Assembly: GCA_945883825.1 (NCBI GenBank)
Contig: CAMCYF010000013.1
Coordinates: forward strand, 1-64,000
Direction of reading: 5' to 3'
Length of the DNA: 64,000 bases
Source of the DNA: Chitinophaga pinensis
GTDB lineage: Bacteria; Bacteroidota; Bacteroidia; Flavobacteriales_D; Crocinitomicaceae
This document shows, in pieces, positions 40,498 to 50,297 of this stretch. The notes below the pieces were generated by a model. It had not been told where the DNA came from and ran no database searches. It saw only the letters and a list, made by a program, of their open reading frames with translations. The translations under genes were made by a program, and so were the position numbers. Numbering within the stretch: the stretch's first letter is position 1; every line of letters begins with the position of its first letter.

Positions 40498-41549
40498 TAT
40501 TTTATTCTAACTTGATCTTTTTCTGTTATTCCTCTTGCTCCTTCAACAATAATTTTTGTTCCCTTCTTAATTGCTGCATTATCCTTTATAAGTGCTTCAC
40601 CATCTTGATTTTCAATTAGCTCAATAGCTATTTTTTGTACTTTAAAATTACCTTTTGATGAAGGAAGAGCCACCCAAACATAATCGGAATTATCTTGAGA
40701 TTTTAAAATGCTCTTTGCGGGAATTACTAAGCCATTTTCAACAGTAAAATCAGTTATTCTAAGCTCAGCCAACATATTTGGCAATAACTCTTTATTACCA
40801 CTAACCTTTGCAGCAATTCGAAAAGTTCTATTAGTTGGCTCTATAAAATTTCCAACAGTATTTACTTTTAAATTTAGAATAGTATTGTTAAAATTTGGAA
40901 ATGAAACTTCTATGAGTGTACCGACTTTTATCTTATTAAGATGTTTTTCAGAAATTGAAGCTGTTATTTCTACATTTGAATTGTTTACTAATCGTAATAA
41001 AGGAGATTGAGGTCCAGCCATCTGTCCTTGCTTCGCATAAACAACATCAATAATTCCAGAAAAAGGAGCTTTAATCGCTGACTTTCCTCGTTGCGTATTT
41101 AAAGAATTTAATTTAGCTCGTAATGATTTTACAGCATTTCGTGCAGTTTCATAATCAAATTCTGAACCAATACCTTTGGATTTTAATTCCTCCTGTTTTT
41201 TTAACATGTATTCTGCGTATTCAAGTTGTGTTTCGATTTCTTGTGCTCCAGAATTTATTAGTGCTGCATCCAATACAACAAGAGTTTGACCTGCTGCAAC
41301 TCGATCTCCAGATTTCACATTCACTTTCGTAATCAATCCCCCCATCTCTGCAGTTAGTAAAATATCTTGGTCAGTTTCTACATTTCCTTGCGCATTTATA
41401 GTATGCTTAAAAGCTTTTACATCTGCAGTTTCAATTTCCACAAGTGGAAGAAATGATGTTTCTGCAACAGTCTTTTTTTCTTCTGAGCTGCAAGCCGAAA
41501 AAGATGCTGCTAAAATTACAATGTAAGTCAGTTTGATAATTAATTTCAT
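40497..41549 (-). CDS. Efflux RND transporter periplasmic adaptor (MFP) lipoprotein
   Basis: ASFSACSSEE lipobox; ITKVNVKSGDRVAAGQTLVVLD; IKAPFSGIIDVVYAKQGQM. Confidence 0.93.
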   Translation of the reverse strand: MKLIIKLTYIVILAASFSACSSEEKKTVAETSFLPLVEIETADVKAFKHTINAQGNVETDQDILLTAEMGGLITKVNVKSGDRVAAGQTLVVLDAALINSGAQEIETQLEYAEYMLKKQEELKSKGIGSEFDYETARNAVKSLRAKLNSLNTQRGKSAIKAPFSGIIDVVYAKQGQMAGPQSPLLRLVNNSNVEITASISEKHLNKIKVGTLIEVSFPNFNNTILNLKVNTVGNFIEPTNRTFRIAAKVSGNKELLPNMLAELRITDFTVENGLVIPAKSILKSQDNSDYVWVALPSSKGNFKVQKIAIELIENQDGEALIKDNAAIKKGTKIIVEGARGITEKDQVRIK

Positions 41550-41557
41550 GTTTAGTA

Positions 41558-42889
41558 TTATTTTGTTGTTAAAATTTGATTGTATAATTTATCTAGTGTT
41601 ATTTTTGATTGAAAGAGTTCTACCATAGAACCAATATATTGAGATTGGGCAATCATTAATTGGTTGTATTTCTGTGTAACAACAATACTGCTCTCCTTTC
41701 CAATTTTTTCTTTTAGCAATGTATTTGAATAGATTTTTCCGGCAAGTTCAATATTCTCTTTTTGTAGGGCAAGCTTCTGTTTCGCGCCTATGAAATTATT
41801 AGAGGCTTGAATCTCTTGCATTTTTAGAGCTTGTTCTGTTATTTTAAGTGTATTTTGATCTTGCATTAACTTTATTTTTGACTGCGAAACAATCGCACGA
41901 CCAGATCCGCTTGAATAAATTGGAATGCTAAATTGAATCCCCCAAGATGTTTGAGGATACCACGACTGATTTGCAAAGAAATTTAGTTCATTTCGATAGG
42001 CAACATAAGAATGCTGAAATTGAGCTTTTAGAATAGGTAAAAAAGCCATTTTTTTATTCTTTAAGTCTAATTTATCTAATAAAATTTGCTTTTCTAAGAT
42101 CTTTAAATTGAAATTATCTGTAATAAAACCTCCTTTTGTCAACAAAGATTTTTTTAGTAAATCGGATGTTGTTTCCGTCAAACTAATCTCTTGGTCTAAA
42201 GGTAAAAACATTGCCAACTTAAGTATTGCTAGCGCATTATTGTATTGAAGTTTTGATGATTCATGCGCATTTTTTGCGGATAATACAGCGTAATTCATTT
42301 GGTCTACTTCTTCTTGTGTAATTACTCCTACTTCAAAAAAACTTTTTTGTTTTTCAAGTAATTTTTCAGATAATAAAAGCATTGAATCAACAAAAATCAA
42401 ATTTTCTTTTGCTACAGCAGCAAGGTGATATGCTTGACTAACATTAAATACAACATCCTCCTTTGTTTGAAGATCTAAGGTCTTTTGCATTTCTATTAGC
42501 ACCCTTGAAGCAGATAAGGCAACAAAATAGGATCCGTTGAATAATAGCTGATTTACTTGAATATTTCCCAAAAGACTGTAATCAGTTCCACCTTTAAAAC
42601 TAACTACCTCACCTTCATTAGCATTTGGATTTATAAACTTAGCGGAAACTACTTGAACAGGTAAGTTGAGGAAATTATTAAATCCGCTATTTGCTGATAC
42701 TTGTGGCAAACCAATTGCCAGGTATTCTTTTTTTTGTTCTTCTGACTTCTCAATTGCTAGAGCACTATTTTTTATACTTAAGTGATTCTTTAATGCAAAA
42801 TCTTGTGCTTCTAATAAACTATAGGACATGTTATTCTGACCAAAAATTGTTGATGAAATCAACAAGAAAAAACATAGCAACTTATTCAT
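41558..42889 (-). CDS. TolC family outer membrane efflux protein
   Basis: YSLLEAQDFALKNHLSIKNSALAIEKSEEQKKEYLAIGLPQVSANSGF; repeated helical TolC pattern. Confidence 0.92.
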   Translation of the reverse strand: MNKLLCFFLLISSTIFGQNNMSYSLLEAQDFALKNHLSIKNSALAIEKSEEQKKEYLAIGLPQVSANSGFNNFLNLPVQVVSAKFINPNANEGEVVSFKGGTDYSLLGNIQVNQLLFNGSYFVALSASRVLIEMQKTLDLQTKEDVVFNVSQAYHLAAVAKENLIFVDSMLLLSEKLLEKQKSFFEVGVITQEEVDQMNYAVLSAKNAHESSKLQYNNALAILKLAMFLPLDQEISLTETTSDLLKKSLLTKGGFITDNFNLKILEKQILLDKLDLKNKKMAFLPILKAQFQHSYVAYRNELNFFANQSWYPQTSWGIQFSIPIYSSGSGRAIVSQSKIKLMQDQNTLKITEQALKMQEIQASNNFIGAKQKLALQKENIELAGKIYSNTLLKEKIGKESSIVVTQKYNQLMIAQSQYIGSMVELFQSKITLDKLYNQILTTK

Positions 42890-43490
42890 TTAATTCTCTT
42901 TTATTTAAATACTCAATTCCTTTTTTATTTGACATTCCGTAGATGTGAAAGCTAGTGGTTTCAAAGTATACTTGGTCGTAGTGAAATTCAGGCCATGGAA
43001 AAATCTCACCAGACATAATAATATCTCCATAAGCAACAAACAATCTTGCAACTACCTCTGGATTCATGTTTTCACGATAAATTCCTTCCTTAATTCCTCT
43101 TTGAATATTCTTCAAAATCATATCGTAAACGAAAGTCATTTTGTGGTCACACACTTTTTGCCAAGCACCTGGATAATGTTTTCGTAAATCATAAAAAACG
43201 GTTGGATTTACGGAACCTACATTTTCACAAACTGCCTTACTAATAAGAAATAATGCAGCAATGGCATTTTCTGTATTTTCAATTCCAGAAAGACAAATTG
43301 CTCTATCGTTTTCCAACTTTAAATCGATAATTGCGTTAATTAAAGAATCTTTATCTGAAAAATACTGATAAAGTGTTTTCTTAGAAATTCCTAATTCAGA
43401 TGTGATGTCATCCATTGTAACACTTCGCAGTCCAAGTCGCAAAAATACACTAGCTGCACGTGTTAAAATTTCTATTTTTTTGTCATTCAC
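42882..43490 (-). CDS. TetR/AcrR family transcriptional regulator
   Basis: N-terminal HTH: ILTRAASVFLRLGLRSVTMDDITSELGISKKTLYQYFSDKDSLINAII. Confidence 0.94.
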   Translation of the reverse strand: MNDKKIEILTRAASVFLRLGLRSVTMDDITSELGISKKTLYQYFSDKDSLINAIIDLKLENDRAICLSGIENTENAIAALFLISKAVCENVGSVNPTVFYDLRKHYPGAWQKVCDHKMTFVYDMILKNIQRGIKEGIYRENMNPEVVARLFVAYGDIIMSGEIFPWPEFHYDQVYFETTSFHIYGMSNKKGIEYLNKRELNE

Positions 43491-43520
43491 AACGCAAATT
43501 TAGGTACAATATTCCAAATG

Positions 43521-43556
43521 GAAACTATTTTACATTAAAAAGTTTCTAAAATAGTT
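43521..43556. promoter_or_regulatory. Nested inverted repeats, candidate TetR operator
   Basis: GAAACT (43521-26)/AGTTTC (43541-46) and AACTATTTTA (43523-32)/TAAAATAGTT (43547-56), 31 nt upstream of the tetR ATG. Confidence 0.5.
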
Positions 43557-43593
43557 ATATCTATTGTTTAAGTCCTAAAACACAAATTCTTAT

Positions 43594-43601
43594 TAACTTT
43601 G
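43594..43601 (+). promoter_or_regulatory. Candidate -7 box TAACTTTG for ruvX
   Basis: TAnnTTTG match 3 nt before the ATG at 43605. Confidence 0.4.
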
Positions 43602-43604
43602 AGA

Positions 43605-44018
43605 ATGGCAAAATTGTTAGGAATTGATTTTGGGTTAAAAAGAACTGGTATTGCCATTACTGATGATTTAGGAATACTTGCAGTACCTCATACTTTTGTT
43701 GCTTCTATACAACTTATGAGCTATTTAATAGAAGCGATACCAAAATTAAAAATTGAAGCGCTTGTTCTTGGTTATCCTCTGCGTTTAGATGGGACAGATA
43801 CACATATCAGCGAAAATGTAAGATTATTGAAGGAAGCATTGGAAAAGCAATTTCCATTAATTCCAGTTTATCTACAAGACGAACGTTATACTTCCTCGCA
43901 GGCTATGGAAGCTATTCATCGGATTGGGAAAAAGAAACAACATAAGAACAAAGGATTAGTTGATAAAATCAGTGCTGCAATAATTCTTCAGGAATATTTG
44001 AAATCGAATGATAAATAA
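43605..44018 (+). CDS. ruvX: Holliday junction resolvase-like RuvX (YqgF family)
   Basis: LLGIDFGLKRTGIAITD, LVLGYPLRLDGTDTHISENV, YLQDERYTSSQAM, KISAAIILQEYL; ATG at 43605 preferred over listed TTG 43599. Confidence 0.93.
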   Translation: MAKLLGIDFGLKRTGIAITDDLGILAVPHTFVASIQLMSYLIEAIPKLKIEALVLGYPLRLDGTDTHISENVRLLKEALEKQFPLIPVYLQDERYTSSQAMEAIHRIGKKKQHKNKGLVDKISAAIILQEYLKSNDK

Positions 44019-44085
44019 TTTATAAAAACAAAGTTTGCGCTTAGCTAAAAAAAACAAATTCTTATTTTTGTAGAAAATATAGTAG

Positions 44086-44685
44086 ATGATTTTACCAATT
44101 GTAGCTTATGGTGATCCCGTTTTAAAAAAAGAAACGGAGGAACTTGCAGAAAATGATCCGAATTTAAAAACCTTAATTGCTGATATGTTCGAAACGATGT
44201 ATAAAGCAAAAGGAGTTGGATTAGCAGCCCCACAAATCGGAAAAAGCATCCGTCTTTTTATTATTGATGGTTCACCCTTTGCAAATGAAGAAGGCGAAGA
44301 AATTGATCCAAAAGCAATTGGCATTGAAAATTTTAAAAAAGTCTTTATAAATCCAATCATAGAGGAAGAAAGTGGCGAAAAATGGGCTTTTCAAGAAGGA
44401 TGCTTGTCCATTCCAAAAATTCGTGAAAATGTTATTCGTCATGAAAAACTACTAATTAGCTACTTCGATGAAAATTGGAAGTTTCACGAAGAGCACTACG
44501 ATGGTTATGCAGCAAGAATCATTCAACACGAATACGACCATATCGAAGGAGTCTTATTTACAGATCATCTTGCACCGTTAAAAAGAAAAATGCTTATAAA
44601 AAGACTACAAAATATATCAAGTGGAAACATTGAAATAGATTATAAAATGCGTTTTCCTGAAACTAAAAAATCAAAATTACTATGA
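44086..44685 (+). CDS. def: Peptide deformylase
   Basis: GVGLAAPQIG, EGCLSIP, QHEYDHIEGVLF. Confidence 0.96.
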   Translation: MILPIVAYGDPVLKKETEELAENDPNLKTLIADMFETMYKAKGVGLAAPQIGKSIRLFIIDGSPFANEEGEEIDPKAIGIENFKKVFINPIIEEESGEKWAFQEGCLSIPKIRENVIRHEKLLISYFDENWKFHEEHYDGYAARIIQHEYDHIEGVLFTDHLAPLKRKMLIKRLQNISSGNIEIDYKMRFPETKKSKLL

Positions 44686-45236
44686 GAAAAATTACAATCG
44701 TATTAAGTTGTATTTGTTTGCTTTTGAACAGTTGCGGAAACAAGCCTAAAGTTGATGGGAATAGCCGTGAAGCTCTAAAAAACAAGATTACAGAAATGGA
44801 AGATTCAATCTCAGCGCTGCAAAAACAATCAAGTGAACCTATTCCAAACCTGACGAGTATTGAATTAATTAATCGTTTAACTGCTTATTATACTGCATTC
44901 CCAAAAGATAACTATTCAGCAGATTGTTTGTTTAAAATACATATGAAATTTTCAGAATTGAATGCGGAAGAGAAAGCACTTGCATATGGCGACACTTTAT
45001 TACTTAGTTTTCCTAATTACAAAAATAGGGACTTTATATTAGAGAGCATGGCGAGCACCTACGATGTACTTATTGAACCCAGAGACACTAGTAAAATTCG
45101 CTATTATTATTCGCTACTTTTAAAAGAAAAAAACTTGCCTAAAGAGAAGCGAGATGGCATCGTTAATCGTTTAAAATACATCGATTTAGATTTCTTTTCA
45201 TATACAGAGCTGAACCAAAAACAAGTCTCACGCTAA
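44682..45236 (+). CDS. TPR-like lipoprotein of unknown function
   Basis: Lipobox LLLNSCGN; helical repeats with FPKDNYSADCLFKI...ALAYGDTLLLSFPNYKNRDF. Confidence 0.7.
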   Translation: MRKITIVLSCICLLLNSCGNKPKVDGNSREALKNKITEMEDSISALQKQSSEPIPNLTSIELINRLTAYYTAFPKDNYSADCLFKIHMKFSELNAEEKALAYGDTLLLSFPNYKNRDFILESMASTYDVLIEPRDTSKIRYYYSLLLKEKNLPKEKRDGIVNRLKYIDLDFFSYTELNQKQVSR

Positions 45237-46469
45237 AAGTACGTCAAAAAATGTTGGGTAGGATTTCTGAATAGCTTCAGCGTTTAGAATGCAGATTGGC
45301 CCATCAGAAATTGTTGCTGCAATTGCAGCAGCCATCACAATTCTATGGTCATTGTATGAGTCTACTTCTGCAGCTTTTACTTTTCCCGTTCCTTGAATAA
45401 AAATCGTGTCATTTTCAACACTACTTTCAACACCAAAGCGCAAAAGCATTTCTTGAACTGAGGTCAAACGATTAGATTCTTTGTTTAGCAATCGATGAAT
45501 GCCAGAAATCTCGGAACATCCATTTGTTGCACAAGCTAGAATAGCAAGAACAGGAAATAAATCTGGGCAGTTTAGAATGTCAAATAAAAAAGGTTTGATT
45601 TTTTGATTATTATTTAGATGAAGAATAGAATCTTCAAAATGAAATTTACAGCCAGCAGACTTTACAACTTCTAAAATTGCTCTGTCAGCTTGCTTAGAAG
45701 TGGGATTTAATCCTGATAAAGCTAGTTTTCCAGAAATTACTGCCCCAACAATGTGAGAAGCTGCCCCACTCCAATCACCTTCAATTTCATATGTATTACC
45801 TGTATAATGTTGCTTTCCGTGAAAATGAAACACAGTATTTTTTTTCTCCAATTGAATGCTGAAATCACGCATAACTTCTAAGGTCATTTCAATATAAGGT
45901 TGACTTACAGGAGAAATAATTTTCAATGAAGACGGATTATTTAAAAGCGGAAAAGTAATAAGCATGCCACTTACCTCTTGAGAACTCTCAGAAGCATCAA
46001 AAACAACATTTGAGGGATTCAAAATACCACGAATTCTAAGTGGTAGGTGAAAATTAGTATGCGAAACATTTAGGCCACAAGATTCTAGTAAATCAATAAG
46101 CTTCTTTTGGGAGCGCTTGAGCAAAGTACCTGTTCCAATCACTTCAAAATCTTTACAAAATTGTGTGGCAATAAAAGCAAGTAAGTGCAATGCAAGTCCT
46201 GATTCGCCGACATTCAAAATAAGATTTTCTTTCAATTCCCTCTTTGCCGGTATTACTTGAAATTCTTTGGGTGAAACTTGCTTTACTTTAGCGCCTAGTT
46301 CATTAATACACGCGAGAACTGCTTGCACATCAGCTGAATCATCGATGTTTTTTAAATGAGATTCTCCAATAGAAATTGCACTAAGAATTAGCGCACGTTG
46401 GGCATAACTTTTTGAGGCATTAACTTGTATCGCAGAATTATATTTAAAAGGCTTTACAATTTTATTCAT
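45228..46469 (-). CDS. aroA: 3-phosphoshikimate 1-carboxyvinyltransferase (EPSP synthase)
   Basis: ASKSYAQRALILSAI, NVGESGLALHLLAFIA, EGDWSGAASHIVGA, DSYNDHRIVMAAAIAA. Confidence 0.93.
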   Translation of the reverse strand: MNKIVKPFKYNSAIQVNASKSYAQRALILSAISIGESHLKNIDDSADVQAVLACINELGAKVKQVSPKEFQVIPAKRELKENLILNVGESGLALHLLAFIATQFCKDFEVIGTGTLLKRSQKKLIDLLESCGLNVSHTNFHLPLRIRGILNPSNVVFDASESSQEVSGMLITFPLLNNPSSLKIISPVSQPYIEMTLEVMRDFSIQLEKKNTVFHFHGKQHYTGNTYEIEGDWSGAASHIVGAVISGKLALSGLNPTSKQADRAILEVVKSAGCKFHFEDSILHLNNNQKIKPFLFDILNCPDLFPVLAILACATNGCSEISGIHRLLNKESNRLTSVQEMLLRFGVESSVENDTIFIQGTGKVKAAEVDSYNDHRIVMAAAIAATISDGPICILNAEAIQKSYPTFFDVLLA

Positions 46470-46505
46470 CCTTTTACAGCAATAAAAACATAGAAAATCT
46501 TTGTT

Positions 46506-48035
46506 CTATTTAGCAATACTAATCGATCTTTTTTCTCGGATAACGGTTACTTTCACCTGTCCTGGATAGGTCATTTCAGTTTGAATTCGCTGTGAAATCG
46601 TAAAAGAAAGTTCCTCAGAACGTTGATCTGTTACTTTTTCTGCCTCAACCAGCACTCTTAATTCTCTTCCAGCCTGAATTGCATAAGCACTCGTAACACC
46701 ATCATACGACAATGCAAGACTTTCTAAATCCTTTATTCGCTTAATGTAAGCTTCAACAACTTCTCTTCTAGCTCCTGGTCGAGCTCCAGAAATAGCATCA
46801 CACACTTGAACAATAGGAGAAATAAGTGTGGTCATTTCAATTTCATCGTGGTGAGCACCAATGGCATTTAAAACTTCGCCTTTTTCACCAAATTTTTCTG
46901 CTACCTTCATTCCAAGAATAGCGTGTGGTAATTCTGGTTCTTCGTCAGGCACTTTTCCAATATCGTGTAAAAGACCAGCGCGCTTTGCTAGTTTAACATT
47001 GAGTCCAAGTTCTGCCGCCATAATAGCACATAAATTTGCAACTTCACGAGAGTGCTGCAATAAATTTTGTCCATAAGAAGAGCGGTATTTCATCCTTCCA
47101 ATCATGCGCATCAATTCTGGGTGTAAGCCATGAATTTCTAGGTCAATACACGTTCTACGACCAGTTTCAGCAATTTCCTCATCTAATTGTTTACGGGTTT
47201 TTGCAACAACCTCTTCAATTCTAGCAGGATGAATACGGCCATCAGAAACCAATTGGTGTAGCGCCAAACGCGCAATTTCTCTTCTAACAGGATCAAAGCA
47301 CGATAAAATAATTGCTTCAGGCGTATCATCTACAATTATTTCAACTCCCGTAGCAGCCTCAATTGCACGAATATTTCTTCCCTCGCGACCAATAATTCTA
47401 CCTTTTACCTCATCGGATTCGATGTTAAAAACAGTTACAGAATTTTCAATTGCTTGTTCAGTTGCCACACGCTGAATAGATTGAATTACAATCTTTCGTG
47501 CCTCTCGATTAGCATTTAATTTTGCTTCTTCTGTAATTTCTTTTATAGTTGCCATGGCACCAGTTCGAGCCTCATCTGTCAATGCTTCCATTAACATTTT
47601 CTTTGCATCTTCAGCAGACATATTACTAATCTTAGAAAGTTCCTCAACACGTCTTTGCTGTGTTTTATCGGCATCTTGCATTCGAAGTTCTAAAATCTCA
47701 AATTTAGATTCGTAGGTAGATTTTAACTTTTCTATTTCCTGGTCTTTTCGTTCAAATTCCTCTAATTTTTGGTCGATATTTTTTTCTTTAGAACGAGCCC
47801 TGTCTTCATTTGACTGCAATTTTCTTTCTCGGTCCTTAATGAAAGTATCATGTTCTTCCTTCTGCTTCAAAAAAGTTTCTTTGGCTTGCAGCGCGCGTTC
47901 CTTTCGGATGTTCTCTGCTTCGACTTCAGCATTCTTTAAAACTTTAGCTGTCTGAGCTTTTAGCGCAGTCTTTTGAATAAAGAATGTGGCAGCTCCTCCC
48001 CCAATCAAACCCAATAATATTAATACGATTTCCAT
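46506..48035 (-). CDS. rny: Ribonuclease Y
   Basis: N-terminal TM plus coiled coil; KH segment [35 protein letters not shown] motif [12 protein letters not shown]. Confidence 0.96.
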   Translation of the reverse strand: MEIVLILLGLIGGGAATFFIQKTALKAQTAKVLKNAEVEAENIRKERALQAKETFLKQKEEHDTFIKDRERKLQSNEDRARSKEKNIDQKLEEFERKDQEIEKLKSTYESKFEILELRMQDADKTQQRRVEELSKISNMSAEDAKKMLMEALTDEARTGAMATIKEITEEAKLNANREARKIVIQSIQRVATEQAIENSVTVFNIESDEVKGRIIGREGRNIRAIEAATGVEIIVDDTPEAIILSCFDPVRREIARLALHQLVSDGRIHPARIEEVVAKTRKQLDEEIAETGRRTCIDLEIHGLHPELMRMIGRMKYRSSYGQNLLQHSREVANLCAIMAAELGLNVKLAKRAGLLHDIGKVPDEEPELPHAILGMKVAEKFGEKGEVLNAIGAHHDEIEMTTLISPIVQVCDAISGARPGARREVVEAYIKRIKDLESLALSYDGVTSAYAIQAGRELRVLVEAEKVTDQRSEELSFTISQRIQTEMTYPGQVKVTVIREKRSISIAK

Positions 48036-48093
48036 ACTACTTATTTTTATAAATGAATAAATAGTTATTGAAAAGAAGATGAGCTATTTAAAG

Positions 48094-48390
48094 TTAATTG
48101 AGTTCCTCTATGTCATTTGCAAGTTGTGCCAATGCATTTTCTATGGAAGTATAATCAGCAGGAAGTGTAACAGTTTCTGTCTTTGCACTACTTTGGTTCT
48201 TGGAGAGCAATTGTAGCGCCGACATGGCCAACAAATCTTGAGGATCTTTTACAGCATAATTTGTTCGCAATAATTCAAAGGCCTTGTTGATATCCTTGGC
48301 AGCTTTCAATACTTTTCCTTGCTCCTCTTCAGAAACATTTAAAGGATATGTTCTACCGGCAATTACAACTTTTAATGAAATTACACCCAT
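48094..48390 (-). CDS. zapA: Cell division protein ZapA
   Basis: KVVIAGRTYPLNVSEEEQGKVLKAAKDINKAFE; position next to rny. Confidence 0.85.
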   Translation of the reverse strand: MGVISLKVVIAGRTYPLNVSEEEQGKVLKAAKDINKAFELLRTNYAVKDPQDLLAMSALQLLSKNQSSAKTETVTLPADYTSIENALAQLANDIEELN

Positions 48391-48393
48391 TTT

Positions 48394-48705
48394 TTATTGC
48401 TTAAGCTGTTCTATACAGAATTCAATTTCTTTAACTAATTCATCTATTTCCTGCTCACTTTTTCCAATAGATTGAACAGGATTTTCAATAACTTTATTTT
48501 CAGTCAAACTCAATGCTAATTGAACAGAATCTAGATTTTTTGATAGCGAAAAACACTCTTCTTTTTTCTCATCAAGCAACTTATTCAATCGTTCAATTTC
48601 TGAATTCAAATGACCATTTTTGTCGCGTTCTTCAAGCAAAACTTTATGCAAAGCCATGCTTTTGCTATGTATTTGGTCTATAATTTTTTGAATTTCTTCA
48701 GTCAT
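48394..48705 (-). CDS. Small coiled-coil protein upstream of zapA (ZapB-like candidate)
   Basis: MTEEIQKIIDQIHSKSMALHKVLLEERDKNGHLNSEIERLNKLLDEKKEE...; ATG at 48705 preferred over listed 48750. Confidence 0.65.
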   Translation of the reverse strand: MTEEIQKIIDQIHSKSMALHKVLLEERDKNGHLNSEIERLNKLLDEKKEECFSLSKNLDSVQLALSLTENKVIENPVQSIGKSEQEIDELVKEIEFCIEQLKQ

Positions 48706-48721
48706 TTCATTCGACTTTCTG

Positions 48722-48729
48722 CAAAGGTA
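48722..48729 (-). promoter_or_regulatory. Candidate -7 box TACCTTTG for the coiled-coil/zapA genes
   Basis: Minus-strand TAnnTTTG match 16 nt before the ATG at 48705; an upstream TTG about 22 nt away is possible. Confidence 0.45.
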
Positions 48730-48783
48730 ACAATGTCTCAAACAAAACAATCAATTTAGCTGGTAATTTTTTAAAAAAAAATC

Positions 48784-49446
48784 TTACAAATTTGTTTGAA
48801 ATTCCTTGAGGTAGAGTGGCACAAAATTTCCAAGATCTTCAAATTCCTGCGCTTTAAATTTACTGTAGGCAAGATTTACCTGACCCTTAGCAGAACAATA
48901 AATGTTGTCTTTAAAAATAATATCTCTATTTGCCCACAATTCCTTGAGTTTAATTGTAGCATCTCCAAAACAAACAAATGGATCAAATTCGGAATAGGAA
49001 TTTTCATTTACAGTATCTGCACTCAAAGATTTCAAAATCGTTCCATCTGGCGCTTGCATTAAACTATAAACTTCCATTCTTCTGGCGTCTAGCGCGGCGA
49101 GTAAATTTTGTCTTGGCACATCACTACTAAAGATTTGCATTAAAGAAGCAAGCGTTGGTATTTGTATGAGGGGGATTTGCAAACCAAAACACAGCCCTTT
49201 TGCTGTTGAAACTCCAATTCTCAAGCCAGTATACGAACCTGGACCTGAAGAAATAGAGACAGCAGCTAAGTGTTCTATTTTTAAATTTGCTATACGAAAA
49301 ACCTCTTCAATAAATAAAGTCAAAGACTCTCCATGAATATAAGCATCTGAAGTACTTTCTTTTATTGCTACTAAATTCCCATCTAGAGATAAGGCAACAG
49401 AACAGACTTTTGTTGCCGTTTCTATATGAAGAATCAGTGTACTCAT
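48784..49446 (-). CDS. tsaB: tRNA threonylcarbamoyladenosine biosynthesis protein TsaB
   Basis: ILHIETATKVCSVALSLDG, AVSISSGPGSYTGLRIGVSTAKGLCFGLQIPLI. Confidence 0.95.
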   Translation of the reverse strand: MSTLILHIETATKVCSVALSLDGNLVAIKESTSDAYIHGESLTLFIEEVFRIANLKIEHLAAVSISSGPGSYTGLRIGVSTAKGLCFGLQIPLIQIPTLASLMQIFSSDVPRQNLLAALDARRMEVYSLMQAPDGTILKSLSADTVNENSYSEFDPFVCFGDATIKLKELWANRDIIFKDNIYCSAKGQVNLAYSKFKAQEFEDLGNFVPLYLKEFQTNL

Positions 49447-50135
49447 TCTGACAACTCAAATTTAAAACCCACACCATGAATATTAGAAATAAGAATTTTT
49501 GGCTCTTCGCGCAAATATTTTCGGAGTTTTGTAATAAAAACATCTAAACTTCTACCAACAAAATAGTCATTTTGACCCCAAACAGAATTTAAAATAACTT
49601 CCCTAGAAATAACTTGATTTTTATACTTGTAAAGAATTTTAAGTATCTGAACTTCTTTTTTTGTTAAAGACTTGACTTCATCTTTGGACACTAAGGTTTG
49701 GTTTTCAGTGTCGAAAATAAAAATTCCAAGAGCAAATTTAGTTTGTTCTTCAAGCTCTACTCTAATATTAATTCGTTTTAACAATGCTTTAATGCGTAGT
49801 TGTAATTCTTCAATTGAAAATGGTTTACTCAAATAATCGTCTCCACCAGCGTTAAACCCCTCCACTTTATCTTCTGTCATACCTTTTGATGAAAGAAATA
49901 AAATTGGAATTTCTGAATTCATTTTTCGAATGTCTCGTGCTAAGGTAAAGCCATCTTTTTTAGGCAGCATAACATCAAAAATACAAAGGTGAAATTTTTC
50001 TTTGTTAAAACGCTGCATACCTTCAAAACCATCTGAACATAGTGTAACTGAATAACCGTCTGATTTTAAATGATCTGAAATAATAAGACCAAGATTCAAA
50101 TCATCTTCTACTAATAGTATTTTTATCTTTAACAT
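49443..50135 (-). CDS. OmpR/RprY-type response regulator
   Basis: Receiver ILLVEDDLNLGLIISDHLKSDGY, CIFDVMLPKKDGFTLA, GGDDYLSKPF; winged-helix C-terminus ending RSLDVFITKLRKYLREEPKILISNIHGVGFKF. Confidence 0.92.
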   Translation of the reverse strand: MLKIKILLVEDDLNLGLIISDHLKSDGYSVTLCSDGFEGMQRFNKEKFHLCIFDVMLPKKDGFTLARDIRKMNSEIPILFLSSKGMTEDKVEGFNAGGDDYLSKPFSIEELQLRIKALLKRINIRVELEEQTKFALGIFIFDTENQTLVSKDEVKSLTKKEVQILKILYKYKNQVISREVILNSVWGQNDYFVGRSLDVFITKLRKYLREEPKILISNIHGVGFKFELSE

Positions 50136-50236
50136 TCTTAAATGATATCTCTCAACAAAATTACTAAAATGTTTATTAAAATAAACTTGCGTTTAGGCGA
50201 TACTAGAATAATATTTTTTTTCTTGAAATAAAGACC

Positions 50237-50244
50237 TAAATTTG
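50237..50244 (+). promoter_or_regulatory. Candidate -7 box TAAATTTG upstream of the giant repeat protein
   Basis: TAnnTTTG match 53 nt before the ATG; no convincing -33 element. Confidence 0.4.
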
Positions 50245-50297
50245 TACTTCTAAAAAATAAAAAACCATTCAAAATCAATAATTTAACAATAATAAAA

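Noticed and set aside
40708-41010. 100-aa plus-strand ORF
   Set aside because: Antisense to the MFP adaptor gene; no signal or motif.
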